64,000 nt of DNA, taken from NCBI GenBank assembly GCA_039881045.1, contig JAYWVB010000066.1, positions 103,761-167,760 on the forward strand. The letters run 5' to 3'. The notes below the pieces were generated by a model. The model saw nothing but the letters and a program-made list of their open reading frames with translations, did no database searches and was not told where the DNA came from. The translations under genes were made by a program, and so were the position numbers. This stretch comes from Chaetomium olivaceum (Eukaryota > Ascomycota > Sordariomycetes > Sordariales > Chaetomiaceae). This document shows positions 63,136-64,000 of this stretch, in pieces. Position 1 is the stretch's first letter. Every line of letters begins with the position of its first letter.

Positions 63136-63575
63136 TGTGACGAACCTCTCCTGGACCTCGTCCTGTTAGGGTTCAGTCTGATTGAAGGTGTCTTGCAAAG
63201 GTACTAGGTTCGGTGCAGCCAAAAGGTGCACAACAAAGACTTGTCTCAACAGCAGGCTCTCGAGCTTGTAGCGAACTGTAGTTGTGATTGCTAACTGGAG
63301 AACTCCAAGAGCTCTCCAGAACGAGTGACTATATACTATCTAAGTCTCCAGGTACCCCTGTACCTGGATCAAGGAATATTCTCACGAGTCTTCGATCCGT
63401 CTTGGATCATTAGATCGTCCCTCGATCCAATGATCCGTTCCTGATTGGTCCGCCCTGGATCGCGAATCCCCTTCACGATCCGGTTCCCATTGGAGGAGTC
63501 CCTCCCTTGCTGATTGGCGCGGCGCACTGCCAGCGTGCCCCGCCGGGTCGTCTGCATGCGACCATATCCGTGACA
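63136..63575 (-). repeat. LTR copy 4 (solo)
   Basis: 440 bp, TGTGACGAACC...ATATCCGTGACA. R-U5 part 63136-63352 is close to copies 1 and 3. U3 is unlike any other copy. No internal element is attached; flanking pentamers (TTAAA, ACTTT) do not match. Confidence 0.9.
63366..63481 (-). promoter_or_regulatory. U3 word array, GGATC/GATCC
   Basis: GGATC occurs three times, its reverse complement GATCC four times, and GATC once more within 116 bp, in the same position as the arrays of the other LTRs. Confidence 0.68.
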
Positions 63576-63810
63576 ACTTTCTTTCCAACATTTGTAGAAC
63601 ATTAGCGGGTATTGTTATATAGACTACGTTAGAGTTTAGTTAGTCAACGTTATATATAAAAGCCGTTCAATATAGAAACCTATATCTCCATTCCCTTGCT
63701 ACGTTAATATAGTATCTTTAGTATGCGGTGAAGGTGGCACATTAAGGGTTTTGACTTTTATTGTTCTTGTGTGGACACTACAAATACTAGGCATACCCAA
63801 GTTTTCTTCA

Positions 63811-64000
63811 ATGCCGACAGTCATAACTGGAATGGCTGGAATTATAAGGTACATCGCTGGCCTCCACACTCTGTCATCGTATGCACATAGCGAAGCTTTC
63901 CGCCCTCGAGGCGGAATTCATGACTATCAGCCCGCCATCATCATGTGCTCCCAAACGCAGAAGATGCTAACTGATCCCATGGCCTCATCAATAACATACC
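63811..64000 (+). CDS. possible 5' end of a gene, cut by the window end
   Basis: After the repeat block the base composition returns to normal, and an ATG at 63811 opens a frame that stays open for 63 codons to the last base (MPTVITGMAGIIRYIAGL..., later YAHSEAFRPRGGIHDYQP). No family is recognisable. It may be chance. Confidence 0.3.
   Translation, partial: MPTVITGMAGIIRYIAGLHTLSSYAHSEAFRPRGGIHDYQPAIIMCSQTQKMLTDPMASSITY

Noticed and set aside
1..64000. CRISPR arrays, prokaryotic operons or ribosomal genes
   Set aside because: No regularly spaced short repeats, introns throughout, and no rRNA-like sequence; the window is eukaryotic.

Overview
The window looks like a filamentous ascomycete nuclear genome, probably Sordariomycetes and perhaps a Chaetomiaceae-like member of the Sordariales. 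The grounds are short GT-AG introns, a GC-rich gene space, an AA9 lytic polysaccharide monooxygenase, an RTA1 protein, a Zn2Cys6 regulator, HET and NACHT-ankyrin genes, and strong marks of repeat-induced point mutation (RIP). The species cannot be named from the sequence alone.

There are two compartments. Bases 1-24,200 are ordinary gene space: the end of an unidentified gene, a 48-residue membrane peptide, COQ5, a DUF2433 protein, a VOC-fold protein, a TupA-like solute-binding protein, an AA9 enzyme, a Zn2Cys6 factor, an RTA1 transporter, a 110-residue protein made of two similar halves, a HET pseudogene and a modin-like gene. Several otherwise well-conserved genes, COQ5 among them, carry single-base frameshifts, many in homopolymer runs. 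This points to base-level assembly errors as much as to real decay, and every 'pseudogene' call here should be read with that in mind.

From about 24.2 kb to the end the window is a nested transposon block interrupted only by a NACHT-ankyrin (NLR) gene that has lost its 5' end to an LTR. The block holds a Ty3-type chromovirus (gag and pol at the two ends of a 14.7 kb interval), three further LTR footprints including one RIP-mutated relic, three pogo/Fot1 families (four copies; one has an intact 551-residue transposase), six 5'-truncated LINE fragments of two related families with AAT tails, a Mutator-like element and a Helitron. AT-rich stretches between them are, where I could align them by eye, RIP-mutated relics of the same chromovirus. 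Younger, unmutated insertions therefore sit inside older mutated ones.

The most unusual signals are these. (1) The four LTRs share about 205 bp of R-U5 and TATA region, but their U3 regions are unrelated to each other; each is built from one short word repeated in both orientations, and three different words are used. (2) A spliced antisense gene for a Cys-rich, coiled-coil protein lies between pol and the 3' LTR and overlaps the end of pol. (3) A base-precise reciprocal junction splits both gag and a pogo transposase, as if a circular DNA had been inserted. No tRNA, rRNA or CRISPR array was seen.
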